Source of the DNA: CSBr16-58 sp051859825
Lineage (GTDB): Bacteria > Bacteroidota > Bacteroidia > Flavobacteriales > Schleiferiaceae
NCBI GenBank assembly: GCA_051859825.1
Contig: JBHYFA010000064.1
Span: 1 to 15,978, forward strand
Length of the DNA: 15,978 bases
Reading direction: 5' to 3'
The position numbers and the translations under genes are program-made. The notes below the pieces were generated by a model. That model was not told the DNA's origin, ran no database searches, and saw nothing but the letters and a program-made list of their open reading frames with translations. The stretch's first letter is position 1; each line of letters begins with the position of its first letter. Below are positions 6,741-14,038 of the stretch, in pieces.

Positions 6741-6785
6741 AAAAATCTTTTTTTGAGTATTCAACATTTATGAATTTGGTGGGTA

Positions 6786-6830
6786 CGAATATAAACAAAA
6801 CATAATAACGAAAAATAATGTTTATGTTTG
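6786..6830. promoter_or_regulatory. Divergent promoter region for cytochrome c and OB-fold genes
   Basis: Plus strand: TATGTTTG (6823-6830) matches the -7 consensus TAnnTTTG exactly, 19 bases before the OB-fold ATG. Minus strand: TATATTCG (6786-6793) is a 7-of-8 match upstream of the cytochrome gene. Neither has a convincing TTTG -33 box at 19 bases, so the calls rest on the -7 boxes and position. The two boxes lie about 30 bases apart, suggesting the genes share control. Confidence 0.4.
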
Positions 6831-6848
6831 CATAAACAAAAAACCATT

Positions 6849-7223
6849 ATGACAAAACGATATCTTCTTATTGCCCTTTTTCTGATTTTAGGCGTAGCTG
6901 CGTACGTCTGGTTTTTTGTTTACAACAAAGCCCACCAAGATTTTTCATCGCTTAAACCGGCATTCGAGGGCAGTGCCATTGAGTTGCTCGATTTGAATGA
7001 TGAAAACCTCATCGACCGAGCAGTATTAATTGAAGGCGAAGTAAGCGAAAGTGAAGGACGCACAAGCATACTTGATCAGGCTGTACAAATACGCTTTACC
7101 GATGAAGACCTACGCTTAGAAGTTGGTGACTACGTCAAAGTGCAATGCCGTATGGTAGGCATGGAAGAAGATTTGCTCACCGGTGAAATGCTAATCCTTT
7201 GCGACCAGTGCGTTACGAAGTAA
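6849..7223 (+). CDS. Membrane-anchored OB-fold protein (tRNA_anti-like)
   Basis: A 124-residue protein with one N-terminal membrane segment (about residues 5-26, LLIALFLILGVAAYVWFFVY) and a periplasmic domain. Residues about 45-120 show the small-beta-barrel pattern (AVLIEGEVSESEG, AVQIRFTDED, GDYVKVQCRMVGM, MLILCDQCV) seen in tRNA_anti-like OB-fold proteins of Bacteroidota. Despite the family name, nothing here suggests tRNA binding, and the membrane anchor argues against it. The ATG at 6849 is chosen because the frame upstream offers only a TTG overlapping the -7 box. It is divergent from the cytochrome/DUF5777 pair, with which such proteins are often clustered. C-terminal CDQC could be redox-active or metal-binding, but this is a guess. 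Confidence 0.75.
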   Translation: MTKRYLLIALFLILGVAAYVWFFVYNKAHQDFSSLKPAFEGSAIELLDLNDENLIDRAVLIEGEVSESEGRTSILDQAVQIRFTDEDLRLEVGDYVKVQCRMVGMEEDLLTGEMLILCDQCVTK

Positions 7224-7243
7224 GCAGCGAATTCATTGAGTTA

Positions 7244-10200
7244 TTAGAGCAATATTCGCACTGCCTTGCGGTTGGTTTTTAAGATGTACACTCCCTTAGG
7301 CAATACCTCAAGGTGTTTCTCGTACCTTCCAGCCCCTTCTAAAGCCCATTGTTTAATTGTTTTACCCGTTAAATCTACCAGCTCGACCTTGGTACTTTCT
7401 TCAAATGGGTAATCGATGTAGAGAACAGACTGATAAGTCCATACACGCATGTCGTTTTCGCGGGAATCATCATAGTTATCCATCTGCAGAGGGTTATTTA
7501 CTTGGCCTACGTGCAAAACAAACCGATTAAAAAGGGTGTCGTTTGACGACGGACTAAATGAAAATGCGCCCTGACGTAAATCAAAAATGGTATTTTCATA
7601 GACATCTTCCAACCACAGTCCTACCGCGGAATTTCCGTAGTCGTCAGACAATTTAAAAACGTGATTTCCACCGCTACTTGCTGCAAACATTTTCAGTGGA
7701 ATACGACGAGAAGAGTCTAATGGAGGTAGGTACAAAATAGCGTTAGAGTCTGCCCAAATAGCCGATTGATTCGGGTCGTTTGGCATTTTATGCCCATCAA
7801 ACTGCGCATCGAAAGCCTCGGTAGCTAGAGGATGGAAACCCACTACCCACTCATCTGCTCCCTGACTTTCATTTTCCAATAAAAACTTAAATCGCAAGTG
7901 ATTTTGACTCCCCCTTTTCAAAAGGTGGGTTCGATGTTCATTTCTTTGGTTAGCGGTCAGTGTCAAAGTATGAAAACCATTGGTTGGAGCCGTTTGTGCA
8001 CGAATCCAAAAGGCTTGCATGGGGGGTATATAACGGGAATCGTCGGTTTCCGTTACACCAATTGCTGTAAAACCCGTATTCTGTTCATTGCGAACGTAAA
8101 TCGTACCCTCAATATCTTGGGGAACGATTTGATTATTCCAGTCGTAAGAAGCGAAATAAGGATTAGCGATTAAATTCCAACCTTCACGCATGCCCGTAAC
8201 GGTAATGTCTTGTTGTGCCGCACCATAAGATAATTGTATGTTGTGGTCAAGACCGGAACTTATACCTCCAGTTGAACGCAACACTCCCGGCAAGCTTCGG
8301 GTGAAAATGCCGTGTTGATTTTCTCCGGCAAATAGAAAATATCCTCTTCCCGGCACAAATGCATTTCCTTGAGGCAAAGCGTAGTCACCAGTGAGTGCAT
8401 CCCATTCAAATAATACACTTTGCGAAGCATTAGTATAATTAAAATGAGCTCCGGAATCAGCCAAAGTTTGAAAGGCTGCATTGGAGGCAGCCCCAATGCT
8501 AAACCAGCGTGCGCTTGTATTATTGAAATCAGAGAGATACATAGACTGGGTAATACTTCCATTTCCCGATACCTGATGCTGAATCATCACACCAAAAGCA
8601 GTATCATTCGCGGGGAGTTCAATATGTCCATGATGATCCAAATCACCCAGCATTTCCATCCGCCAAAACTGCAAAAAAGCCGATGCATTAGTTGAAGCAT
8701 TAGCCGCAGGATGGAGTTCCATAACGTCACCGAAAATATTTCCTCCCAACTCCACGGTGTTCTGCAACATCATTTTAGTGTTTTGCCCAAATGTTGTTAA
8801 GCCTGGAGAAGAAATCGTTTGCAAAGAGCTTCCCGTGTTAAGAAAGGCATAATCGCCGGTATGCGTGAAGTTCAGGATTCCTTCAACCTGCATATTGCCC
8901 TCAAGGTGTAAGCGAATACTCAATGTATATGAAGCTGATGGCGCAATGTAAAGTTCACCCGCAACCGTTAAAGGATTGTTCGAAGAAAAATTAAAAGTTG
9001 CTGGGGTTCCATAGATGTGCAAACTCGGATATCTTTGATTAACGATGGAAGGCGACCCACTAAAGTTTTCCCCATACTCCCAAATAGCCGATGGGTAATC
9101 GGCGCGGCTTTTCACCAAGGAGGCAATTAAAGAAGCCGTTGCCCTATTGCTATTGTGCAAGTACTTACCTCCACCGTGAATTACCCAAGAAGTAGTAAAT
9201 ATTCCTGCTCCACTCATTGCTCCGGCCTCATTGTGCAAAACAGCACGGTTACCAATAATCAGGGCTGTATCGGGCGCACTGAGGTGCAAACCAAAGGTAT
9301 TTGAGGCCAAAATATGTAGGCGCATTGAATCTTGAGGAAGGATGTGAAGCGCTGCCAAATCAATCCTTCTATCGGGCAGATTGAGCGTATATTGTCCGTT
9401 AACGTGGGTATTATCCAAAATAACCGTGTCAAAAATAGCTGGAACTCTTCCTCCAGACCAATTGTCGGCGTCATCCCAAACAAAAGCTTGCCCTAAATTG
9501 GTGAAATAATGGGTGGTAGCAGCTAGAGTGGTAAATGTAGCGCTATCGGCGGCCGTCCAATTTTGACCATCATAGGCGTACACGCCCACAGTGTATTCAA
9601 CATTTGGTTGGAGACTGCGAACAAAAGTTTGGTAGAATGTAGAAGCGTAAACCACAAAAAAACCTCCGCCCAAATCACCGCCTAGTCCGAAATGAACATT
9701 TGCTTGATAGTTGGGGGAGGTCAAAGTTGGCAAAGTCTGATTGCCTTCGGCGACTGCCACAAGAAATTGATCTGTACAAGGATGCCCTATCCAATTGAGC
9801 CTTGCCTCGGCATATCCTACAGAATCTGTGAGCAAGGCAGTCGGTGGTGGCAGATTTACAGGACAAGTGCTATTGGCAATATTCCAACTCAAGGAAAAAT
9901 TATCAATTGCGTAGGTATCGCGAGAGCCACTACCGGTTGAAGATTGTAAAACAGCAAAACGAATCCATACTTCAGAGGAAAGGTTATCTGCATCGGTGCC
10001 AAGCGCATATTGCGCGTTCAAACTGCCCCAATCACTTGAAGCAGCATTCGCTGGCAGAGTATAATCTCCCAAATCCGTCCACGAAACGCCAGAATTAATC
10101 GAATACTGAATAAGCACAATATAGCCTCGAGCCTGGGGGTCAAGATTCTGGTGATCAACACTAAAGCTAAGCGACTCACGGTGCAAGGTGTTTTCCAACT

Positions 10201-10561
10201 TCAACACGATGGCAGCACCAGGATCACCAAAAGTATTACTCAGTCGCCATCCCAAAGCACGATCTGCGCTATTATTCTGTTGCGTAGTGGTTGCACCGAG
10301 CGATAGACTATTTGCAGAAGCAAGATTTTTCATACCACCGGTTGCATTAACCCAACTATGGCGCTGGTTAATAAATGAAGTTGAAGAACCAAGATTATCA
10401 AAAGTGGACGACTCATACACGAACCAACCTGGAGGCAGTCCATCATCAAGCGTATTAAAATCCTGTTCATAGAGGTCGCCCACTGGCAATTGTAATGCAT
10501 TTTGAGCAAAGACGATTTGTGCACAAAGCACCAACATACAAGTGAAGATAGTATTTTTCAT
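7244..10561 (-). CDS. Large secreted multidomain protein with FnIII and T9SS-like C-terminal domain
   Basis: A 1105-residue surface or extracellular protein. Residues 1-19 are a signal peptide (LCAQIVFA/QN). About 25-228 form a jelly-roll type domain often found in Bacteroidota secreted proteins (LPPGWFVYES; IDNFSLSW at its end). About 230-345 is a fibronectin type III domain (PPPTALLTDSV...ARLNW, VEYTVGVYAYDG). From about 349 a repetitive beta-rich region begins with WDDADNWSGGRVPAIFDTVIL, suggesting a beta-helix stalk. The last about 66 residues (1040-1105; VELVDLTGKTIKQW, LPKGVYILKTN) resemble a type A sorting domain, although the PNP motif is not obvious. The ATG at 10561 precedes the signal peptide directly. 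No enzymatic motif is recognised; adhesion or a structural role is plausible. It is convergent with the OB-fold gene (20-base gap, no clear terminator). Confidence 0.88.
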   Translation of the reverse strand: MKNTIFTCMLVLCAQIVFAQNALQLPVGDLYEQDFNTLDDGLPPGWFVYESSTFDNLGSSTSFINQRHSWVNATGGMKNLASANSLSLGATTTQQNNSADRALGWRLSNTFGDPGAAIVLKLENTLHRESLSFSVDHQNLDPQARGYIVLIQYSINSGVSWTDLGDYTLPANAASSDWGSLNAQYALGTDADNLSSEVWIRFAVLQSSTGSGSRDTYAIDNFSLSWNIANSTCPVNLPPPTALLTDSVGYAEARLNWIGHPCTDQFLVAVAEGNQTLPTLTSPNYQANVHFGLGGDLGGGFFVVYASTFYQTFVRSLQPNVEYTVGVYAYDGQNWTAADSATFTTLAATTHYFTNLGQAFVWDDADNWSGGRVPAIFDTVILDNTHVNGQYTLNLPDRRIDLAALHILPQDSMRLHILASNTFGLHLSAPDTALIIGNRAVLHNEAGAMSGAGIFTTSWVIHGGGKYLHNSNRATASLIASLVKSRADYPSAIWEYGENFSGSPSIVNQRYPSLHIYGTPATFNFSSNNPLTVAGELYIAPSASYTLSIRLHLEGNMQVEGILNFTHTGDYAFLNTGSSLQTISSPGLTTFGQNTKMMLQNTVELGGNIFGDVMELHPAANASTNASAFLQFWRMEMLGDLDHHGHIELPANDTAFGVMIQHQVSGNGSITQSMYLSDFNNTSARWFSIGAASNAAFQTLADSGAHFNYTNASQSVLFEWDALTGDYALPQGNAFVPGRGYFLFAGENQHGIFTRSLPGVLRSTGGISSGLDHNIQLSYGAAQQDITVTGMREGWNLIANPYFASYDWNNQIVPQDIEGTIYVRNEQNTGFTAIGVTETDDSRYIPPMQAFWIRAQTAPTNGFHTLTLTANQRNEHRTHLLKRGSQNHLRFKFLLENESQGADEWVVGFHPLATEAFDAQFDGHKMPNDPNQSAIWADSNAILYLPPLDSSRRIPLKMFAASSGGNHVFKLSDDYGNSAVGLWLEDVYENTIFDLRQGAFSFSPSSNDTLFNRFVLHVGQVNNPLQMDNYDDSRENDMRVWTYQSVLYIDYPFEESTKVELVDLTGKTIKQWALEGAGRYEKHLEVLPKGVYILKTNRKAVRILL

Positions 10562-10616
10562 GACTGAGAATTTTACTTACAAAACATCTAGAAGATGTGA
10601 AACATTTTCCACGGAT

Positions 10617-10649
10617 CAAAAGTAAGAAAAATACTATTTAATTTGCAAA
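10617..10649 (-). promoter_or_regulatory. Promoter of the large secreted protein
   Basis: On the minus strand TTTG (10646-10649) and TACTTTTG (10617-10624) match both parts of the Bacteroidota consensus TTTG / TAnnTTTG, separated by 21 bases, within the tolerated range. The start site is expected near 10610, giving a leader of about 50 bases that contains the small ACATCT/AGATGT hairpin. Confidence 0.6.
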
Positions 10650-10850
10650 TATTTTTTACATATTTTCTTACAAATTTGTTTTATATGTAATAAAAATAGC
10701 CATGACTATTAATGAACGTACAATTAAGTGACTAAGGAAAACAACACATGGTTTAACCTTAAAAGCAACCTAATACACTTTTAATTTATATCCCGAAAAT
10801 AAAAGGTTAAAGATAGAAGGAAACAAAAACTCATTGAATTAATACAGCAG

Positions 10851-10875
10851 TCACCTATTAGATGCATCTAAGTGA
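10851..10875. repeat. 25-bp palindrome, possible operator
   Basis: TTAGATGCATCTAA (10858-10871) is a perfect 14-bp palindrome flanked by TCAC on the left (after a 3-base offset) and GTGA on the right. The symmetry fits a dimeric regulator site or a cruciform. It lies more than 200 bases upstream of the predicted promoter, so a direct regulatory role is uncertain. Confidence 0.45.
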
Positions 10876-10877
10876 TT

Positions 10878-10932
10878 TTGTAACAAAGAGCGGGTAATTT
10901 TTGAAGATTCTTGTAACAAAGAGGGGGTAATT
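10878..10932. repeat. Two 22-bp direct repeats with 33-base period
   Basis: TTGTAACAAAGAG-x-GGGTAATT occurs at 10878-10899 and 10911-10932 with a single difference (x is C or G). The second copy runs into a GGTAATTACC palindrome. The period of 33 is both three helical turns and 11 codons. Read on the minus strand the single difference is silent (CCC/CCG, Pro), and the frame stays open for 28 codons, encoding two NYPLFVT units, but has no ATG start. It is either a DNA-binding site pair or the relic of a coding repeat. Confidence 0.65.
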
Positions 10933-11015
10933 ACCAGAAAATCTTTAGTGAATACTGCTTTAATTTGTTATATAATTTAAACTATTACCAAAATATTCAA
11001 TTACTATAATTTAGT

Positions 11016-12338
11016 TCAATCATTAATTTCTTTCATTTTACGAATAGCTTCAGGCTCTCCTTTCTCTACTGCTCGTCTCAAAAACTCCAATCCCGTTTCT
11101 TTCTCAGCATTCTTAATTAAAAAATCGGCATAGTGAAACTCGAGAAGGTCAACAGAAACTGAAGTGGCTTCGAAAGACATTTTAAAATATCGTTGAGCTT
11201 CATTGACATCTCCTTTTGCCTGATAATAAAGCGCATAGTTTCTATATGTGTATGCCGGATTGTTGTTTTCTGATTCCATAGCTTTATCAAGCCATTCTTT
11301 CCCTTGCTTTAATTCTCCTAATTGGATTAAAGCATACGCAAGATTATCGCAGGCATAACCATATTTAGGAGTAAGTTGGAGAGCATTTTTGAAGTAAGAA
11401 ACACTTAGTTTATAATTGGAAAGTCTTAAATTGTAATAACCTAAATTATTGTAAACGTAGGCTTTCATTACATCGTCATTCGTAAGTGGAAGGATTTTTT
11501 TAAGATTGGCAATAGCCTCTTTAAACTCGTTTTTTAGGTACTGATTATGTGCTAAATAAAAAAGATCATTGGCTTCCAATTCGTTCTTATCATACAGTTT
11601 ATTTGAATTTTCACCCAAATATTTAATAGCTTTTGCAAACTGCTTTTGCAAATCACTCGGTAAATCATCCATCCATTTCGGTGAATCTTGCTCAATCAAC
11701 TTTGCATAGGTTGCAAGGGCAAAAGCCATTAATTCAATTGGCATTTCTGAAATGTAATTCCATTTGGTTTCCCATACCCCATCGTTTCGTCTACCCTCAA
11801 CTTTCATATTTTGCGAGAGCATTACTCCATAGCCAAAATATATTCCTGCCAAATACAGAAACAAATCCGTATCCTCGCCAGTGTCAAATTGCAGTTTATT
11901 TTCTATGAGTTTGATTTTTATTAACTCATAAACCAAACTATAGATAAGTCTTTGGGGATATTCAAGCAGACTATGCGCAACATAAATTTTATAATTCCCA
12001 TTTTCAACACCCAACTCTGTTTCAAATGACTTCCCCTGAATTTCGTAAGGAATACCGTGGATGTCTCTTACATCTTTTAAAACTTCAAAAGATATATTAG
12101 CTTTCTGAATTTGCAAGAGCAAACACAAGTCATCAATAATATTGTCAATAGACACCTTAGTGTCCTTAAAGGTTTTAGGGAAATACTTCTCTGAAAGAAG
12201 AATCTGTTCACTTTCCCTGTATGGGTAACCGAAAGCTTGAATTAACCAATGAAAGTTTTCTTCCACCCAAAGTCGGTCAGTCTCCGTTATTCTAAACGGA
12301 GTATTATCCCTATTTTTCCAAAAGCCAAAAAAACGCAT
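11016..12338 (-). CDS. TPR protein with degenerate peptidase-like N-terminal domain
   Basis: A 440-residue, probably cytoplasmic protein; no signal peptide or membrane segment is seen. About 60-180 resembles the zinc-peptidase-like module that precedes TPRs in some Bacteroidota proteins, where HExxH and a downstream E..TDL..xxFGxG motif occur. Here the first motif reads YELIK (137-141), so both zinc histidines are lost, while EDTDL (155-159) and GIYFGYGV (165-172) are kept. Residues about 255-396 contain roughly four TPR units (KAYVYNNLGYYNLRLSNY, YGYACDNLAYALIQLGEL, YTYRNYALYYQAKGDVNEAQ), a protein-binding scaffold. It ends the three-gene operon, 4 bases after the lipoprotein gene. The comparison to the active family is from memory, so the domain call is moderate; the TPR call is firm. 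Confidence 0.82.
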   Translation of the reverse strand: MRFFGFWKNRDNTPFRITETDRLWVEENFHWLIQAFGYPYRESEQILLSEKYFPKTFKDTKVSIDNIIDDLCLLLQIQKANISFEVLKDVRDIHGIPYEIQGKSFETELGVENGNYKIYVAHSLLEYPQRLIYSLVYELIKIKLIENKLQFDTGEDTDLFLYLAGIYFGYGVMLSQNMKVEGRRNDGVWETKWNYISEMPIELMAFALATYAKLIEQDSPKWMDDLPSDLQKQFAKAIKYLGENSNKLYDKNELEANDLFYLAHNQYLKNEFKEAIANLKKILPLTNDDVMKAYVYNNLGYYNLRLSNYKLSVSYFKNALQLTPKYGYACDNLAYALIQLGELKQGKEWLDKAMESENNNPAYTYRNYALYYQAKGDVNEAQRYFKMSFEATSVSVDLLEFHYADFLIKNAEKETGLEFLRRAVEKGEPEAIRKMKEIND

Positions 12339-12342
12339 ATTA

Positions 12343-13293
12343 CTATTTTGTTCTTACGCCTATCTTCAGTGCAAAATCAATACTTATCAGATGCTCATAC
12401 GCAAACTGGTTAGTAAGAGAGGGGCGGAAAAAAGTGGGTCGGTAAATAATTCCGACATGAAAAATATCCCGAATCTGAAAATAGGTAGGAAAGATAAAGC
12501 CTAAAGCATCGTACCTATTCATTCTCGACATCATTTCTGGTGGAGTTGAGTCCAAAAAATCGTCACCCCTAAACTCCCAAACATTTCTTGCATAAGTAAG
12601 TCCGTACCCCATTGAAAGGCGACCTATGTTATGATTATTTGAGACACTTACATGCCCGGACCTCATCAATTCAAAACCATCCGCTGAATTTATCGACGCA
12701 GGAAATGGAATAATGAAGTCTAGCCCCCCGGCAACACCTACATTAACAAACTGATCTCTCGAATGATAATAATCTACCCCAAAAGCTAACCCCATAAAAC
12801 CCGTATTCAATTTTCTACCTTCGCCTTCAGGATTGAGCAGAAAGTTGTTTATATAGGGTAAAGAAAAGTGCAAGTTAACATTCCCCCTCCTTCTAAACGG
12901 GTAAGTGGAAAAATGTTCCCCTGTGGGATCGGCTAAATCTACAAATAATCTCCTAGGGTAGGAGTAATAAATCACATTGTTGGTATCCGAAAGAAATCCG
13001 ATTGGTGAAAGCCAACTCGGATAAATCTTTAACCATCCGTCGAGAGAATTTTTGGGATTTAGGCTAATTGTATCACTAAGACTGTCATTAAATACGGTTA
13101 ATCTAAGAGGATCTGGACTTCGGTAAACCAATATCTCCTCAGCAAATGACACATGAATAACTGTGTCTTCATTCAACTTAACATTTACAGGATCATTTGA
13201 AAAAATGCTAATTGTTGTTTGCTCCGTATTAAAAATTGTAGCACAGGAGCTGAGCAAAAACGAAAATAATAGTGCGTAGAGAAGCTGTTTCAT
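12343..13293 (-). CDS. Lipoprotein with probable C-terminal beta-barrel, unknown function
   Basis: A 316-residue protein with a lipoprotein signal peptide (LLSSC, acylated C17). It continues ATIFNTEQTTISIFSNDPVNVKLN, written here in two parts: ATIFNTEQTT, then ISIFSNDPVNVKLNEDT. The CATIFN opening and a short PEGA-like beta segment are common in Bacteroidota envelope lipoproteins. From about residue 125 alternating strands with Gly/aromatic endings (GLAFGVDYYHSRDQFVNVGV, GRLSMGYGLTYARNVWEF) and a final strand ending in FALKIG suggest an outer-membrane barrel. Function is not recognised. Its ATG overlaps the stop of the thioredoxin-like gene (ATGA, 13290-13293), and it is followed after 4 bases by the TPR gene, so the three are translationally coupled. 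Confidence 0.82.
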   Translation of the reverse strand: MKQLLYALLFSFLLSSCATIFNTEQTTISIFSNDPVNVKLNEDTVIHVSFAEEILVYRSPDPLRLTVFNDSLSDTISLNPKNSLDGWLKIYPSWLSPIGFLSDTNNVIYYSYPRRLFVDLADPTGEHFSTYPFRRRGNVNLHFSLPYINNFLLNPEGEGRKLNTGFMGLAFGVDYYHSRDQFVNVGVAGGLDFIIPFPASINSADGFELMRSGHVSVSNNHNIGRLSMGYGLTYARNVWEFRGDDFLDSTPPEMMSRMNRYDALGFIFPTYFQIRDIFHVGIIYRPTFFRPSLTNQFAYEHLISIDFALKIGVRTK

Positions 13294-13886
13294 GGTTCTG
13301 AACTAAAATTTGAGCTAACCGGATTCAACAATAAGCCGTCTAATACATCTATTAACTTATCACCGCTCGATGGACTTGGAGCCCATTTATCAATTATTTC
13401 ACCATGCTTAGAAATGAGCATATACTTTGGCGCACGAAAACCTCTATTAACACCATCGATAATAATATCCTCCCATAAGTTTTTTTCGTATTCAAAAGGC
13501 AAATTAAGATGATAACCTTTTAACTTATACTTTCTTATCACCTTTTTCCAATCATAATTATTTTTCCATTTCTCAATATCTCCAACCGTGTAAAGAAAAA
13601 CTACACCTGAATCTTTGTATCGCTTTTCCAGAGCTTCCATACTTAAAAGATCCTCGCGATATTCATCTGAATCACCGCGAAGATTAAGAGTTACATAAAC
13701 ATATTTCCCTTTCATTTCTGGAAGCTGAAAAATTTCCAAATAATCATTATTCTCTGTACCTTGAAACTCAATAAAAACTATCTCGCTATTTCCATTATAT
13801 GAAATCACGTACCATTTCTCTATCAAAAAAACAATAGAAAAAAATCCCAAAAGAAGCGAAATTGAAAAAAGAATTATATCTTTCAT
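13290..13886 (-). CDS. Membrane-anchored thioredoxin-fold protein lacking CxxC
   Basis: A 198-residue protein with an N-terminal membrane segment (about 4-22) and a periplasmic domain resembling TlpA/redoxin proteins: KGKYVYVTLNLRG as the first strand, SMEALEKRYKDSGVVFLYTVG, the cis-proline region APKYMLISKHGEIIDKWAPS (cis-Pro P153) and a final helix IDVLDGLL. Where TlpA proteins have CxxC, this one reads SDEY (73-76), so it cannot be a dithiol oxidoreductase; there are no other cysteines. It may therefore be a binding or chaperone domain. The ATG at 13886 starts the operon; the stop overlaps the next start by 4 bases. The fold assignment comes from sequence pattern only. Confidence 0.78.
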   Translation of the reverse strand: MKDIILFSISLLLGFFSIVFLIEKWYVISYNGNSEIVFIEFQGTENNDYLEIFQLPEMKGKYVYVTLNLRGDSDEYREDLLSMEALEKRYKDSGVVFLYTVGDIEKWKNNYDWKKVIRKYKLKGYHLNLPFEYEKNLWEDIIIDGVNRGFRAPKYMLISKHGEIIDKWAPSPSSGDKLIDVLDGLLLNPVSSNFSSEP

Positions 13887-13952
13887 TAAATCTATTCATT
13901 TTTTGTATTTCAACAGCTTAAAATGATAGTTGTTATAACAATATTCACTCTC

Positions 13953-13960
13953 CAAATATA
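13953..13960 (-). promoter_or_regulatory. Probable -7 box of the three-gene operon
   Basis: TATATTTG on the minus strand matches the Bacteroidota -7 consensus exactly, about 67 bases upstream of the ATG at 13886. No clear TTTG is present 19 bases further up, so the call rests on the -7 box and location. The surrounding 152-base gap to the MFS gene is very AT-rich. Confidence 0.4.
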
Positions 13961-14038
13961 CTAAATAATAGCATTACATTCTAATGAGGTAATTATTTTA
14001 CTCTAAGTTTTTATTCTGAGTTTATTTACTTAAAACTT

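Larger units (their letters stand above)
10562..11015. other. AT-rich gene-free region upstream of the large secreted protein
   Basis: This 454-base stretch lies between the TPR gene stop and the start of the large secreted protein, both on the minus strand. It holds a good promoter (10617-10649), a short leader hairpin ACATCT/AGATGT (10584-10598), a 25-bp palindrome (10851-10875) and a 22-bp direct repeat with 33-base period (10878-10932). I see no gene with a proper start, no tRNA and no clear intrinsic terminator for the TPR operon. Confidence 0.75.

Noticed and set aside
7224..7243. Bidirectional terminator between the OB-fold gene and the large secreted protein
   Set aside because: The 20-base gap contains no stem with a following U-tract; the genes simply converge.
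7898..8173. Plus-strand frames opposite the large secreted protein
   Set aside because: They are antisense to a continuous 1105-codon gene with clear domains and show no protein-like motifs.
10878..10932. Direct repeat pair as a minimal CRISPR
   Set aside because: Only two copies with an 11-base interval, and no cas genes in the window.
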